This document shows positions 6,332 to 7,512 of a DNA stretch of 7,512 nucleotides, piece by piece. This stretch comes from an uncultured Cellvibrio sp. (lineage in GTDB: Bacteria; Pseudomonadota; Gammaproteobacteria; Pseudomonadales; Cellvibrionaceae). The notes under the pieces are model-generated. The model saw only the letters and a list, made by a program, of their open reading frames with translations, was not told the origin of the DNA and made no database searches. Position numbers and translations under genes: made by a program. Every line of letters begins with the position of its first letter. The first letter of the stretch is position 1. Where the stretch lies: the NCBI GenBank assembly GCA_946482385.1, contig CAMLRI010000088.1, positions 1 through 7,512 on the forward strand. Direction: 5' to 3'.

Positions 6332-7273
6332 ATGCACAAGCTAATTGGCATTAAACCTTTGGTGATTATTATGTTATCCATGATTACGCAACTTTTTGGC
6401 AACAGTGCCCAAAGTGCCGCACCGCTAAAAACCTTTCCCCGGCAAGTCAATTTATCCGGCAATATTTTCCACTTTTCCATGCCGGAAAATTTCAGCAAGG
6501 ATATGCCAGCCGCCGATATGGTGGAAACGCTGGATATTAATGACCTAACGAAATTCGATAACCCGGAATACGGCAATATTATTCGCCGCTGGTGGGATAT
6601 TAAAAAGCCGGGATTTTTTGGCAAACAACTTGGCACGGTGATGATCAATATCTCCGTGCAAAGAGTCCCAGAAAATAACCAAAAAATATACAAATCCGAG
6701 GCTTTTGATATTACCAATAAGCTTGATTATTTGTTTATGTTGTATGAAAAACAACATCAAAGATATGAATCATTAAACCAGGAAATGGGATTGTCTACAG
6801 ATGGAATGCCACCCTATTACTACAGCTTTTCCTCTCTTATCAATGGAGAGTTTTCACCCAGTTTTTACGATTTCACCGTTAACCAACAACGGTGGATAGG
6901 CCATGGACTAACAGGCCCTGCAAATCAATTAATACATAACGTGACGACACCGCTTTCCAAACACACTTATCTAGAAGTGCTTTACATCTACAGTCCAAAT
7001 GATGATATTCCAGGAAGGGAATTTTCTAACCTTGCCAGAGAACAGGTTATTGATCCTGTAAAAAACAGTCTATATATCCGCTATAAGGACCAAAATCCAA
7101 TAGCAACTCTGGTCAATTCAGAATGGCTAAAAACAACCAACAAAGAAATTTTAGATGCAGAAAAGGATAAATTATTACCAGCACTTTTCGGTCCCGATAT
7201 TTTTCAAAAGTTGGAAAACGATCAAAAACGTCTGCAAAAATTCAACAAGGAAAACGCAGCATCCCCTGAATAA
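6332..7273 (+). CDS. Exported protein of unknown family, candidate immunity partner of the lipase
   Basis: This is a 313-aa protein from ATG 6332, with AAAGGG (6317-6322) 9 nt upstream. An internal Met at residue 14 is a possible alternative start. Residues 1-30 (MHKLIGIKPLVIIMLSMITQ... ending NSAQSAA) form a signal peptide with likely cleavage before PLKTFP; there is no lipobox, so the product should be soluble and periplasmic. I do not recognise a domain. The mature part begins with a strand-rich segment (NLSGNIFHFSMPENF), carries aromatic clusters (IIRRWWDIKKPGFFG; PPYYYSFSSL) and ends in a charged Lys/Asn/Gln-rich helix. No catalytic motif is visible. It follows the lipase gene by 17 nt and a strong terminator comes after it, so the two form a bicistronic unit. 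Periplasmic location is where type VI lipase immunity proteins act, hence the inferred role. The last two thirds are more AT-rich than the surrounding genes, which suggests transfer or rapid divergence. Confidence 0.7.
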   Translation: MHKLIGIKPLVIIMLSMITQLFGNSAQSAAPLKTFPRQVNLSGNIFHFSMPENFSKDMPAADMVETLDINDLTKFDNPEYGNIIRRWWDIKKPGFFGKQLGTVMINISVQRVPENNQKIYKSEAFDITNKLDYLFMLYEKQHQRYESLNQEMGLSTDGMPPYYYSFSSLINGEFSPSFYDFTVNQQRWIGHGLTGPANQLIHNVTTPLSKHTYLEVLYIYSPNDDIPGREFSNLAREQVIDPVKNSLYIRYKDQNPIATLVNSEWLKTTNKEILDAEKDKLLPALFGPDIFQKLENDQKRLQKFNKENAASPE

Positions 7274-7307
7274 CTTTTTAGCCAACCCCACACAATTCAA
7301 CACTCGC

Positions 7308-7344
7308 CGCTGCGCCCCCGACACAAGGCAAGCGCAGCGTTTTT
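7308..7344 (+). terminator. Rho-independent terminator after the lipase/orphan pair
   Basis: CGCTGCGC (7308-7315) and GCGCAGCG (7332-7339) form a perfect 8-bp GC-rich stem around a 16-nt loop, followed directly by TTTTT (7340-7344). It lies 34 bp past the stop of the exported protein gene, closing the two-gene unit. Confidence 0.8.
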
Positions 7345-7494
7345 AGCAAACCCGCTTTTTATCCCCCTATAGAAAACCAGCCGCACAACCAAACACTCAA
7401 GGCCAAGGCCAAGCTGTTTTTTACCGCCAACAGGCTGGCTATTTGTGCGCGCAATTGCTACAAAGCCATTTCCCGCCCATAAGGAATAATCACA
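7345..7494. other. Intergenic leader before the next gene
   Basis: This 150-bp stretch has no coding signal I trust. It holds a short direct repeat (CAAGGC twice near 7398) and an imperfect hairpin between about 7409 and 7440. No convincing -35/-10 pair was found. Confidence 0.4.
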
Positions 7495-7512
7495 ATGACG
7501 ATAAACGCCCGC
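7495..7512 (+). CDS. Start of a gene cut by the window end
   Basis: An ATG at 7495 opens a frame reading MTINAR to the window edge. AAGGAA at 7481-7486 lies 8 nt upstream, a good ribosome binding site. Only six codons are visible, so no product can be named. Confidence 0.55.

Overview
The window looks like chromosomal DNA of a Gram-negative gammaproteobacterium, most likely a Cellvibrio-type organism. This is inference. It rests on outer-membrane barrels and lipoproteins, a long poly-serine linker of the kind common in Cellvibrionaceae secreted proteins, a PA0069-type radical SAM gene, and a gammaproteobacterial-style LexA box. No rRNA, tRNA, CRISPR array, transposase or integrase was seen.

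Layout. Bases 2-952 (+) hold the 3' part of a porin gene of the alginate-export type. It converges on a three-gene minus-strand cluster, and a 16-bp perfect inverted repeat sits at the junction. Read 5' to 3' on the minus strand, the cluster encodes: a lipoprotein with a poly-Gly/poly-Ser stalk and two COG4315/Lipoprotein_15-type repeats (3681-2644); a monoheme cytochrome c lipoprotein (2564-2097); and an outer-membrane barrel with an N-terminal CXXCH heme site (2068-974). Gaps are 79 and 28 nt and each gene has a strong Shine-Dalgarno. Together they look like an envelope electron-transfer module, with the last protein resembling Cyc2-type cytochrome-porin fusions in architecture.

Divergent from this cluster is a radical SAM gene of the PA0069/SplB-related family (3815-4990). 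It has a near-consensus LexA (SOS) box 20 bp before its start codon, which points to a DNA-damage-inducible role.

A more AT-rich, compositionally mosaic pair follows. The first gene (5109-6314) encodes a 401-aa cytoplasmic-looking serine hydrolase/lipase with an AHSQGG nucleophile elbow, a DxVP segment and a late His. After 17 nt comes a 313-aa protein with a signal peptide and no recognisable domain (6332-7273), then a clear rho-independent terminator (7308-7344). An unexported lipase next to an exported orphan fits the effector/immunity layout of type VI lipase (Tle/Tli) pairs; this is the best candidate here for an undescribed system. A new plus-strand gene starts at 7495 and runs out of the window.
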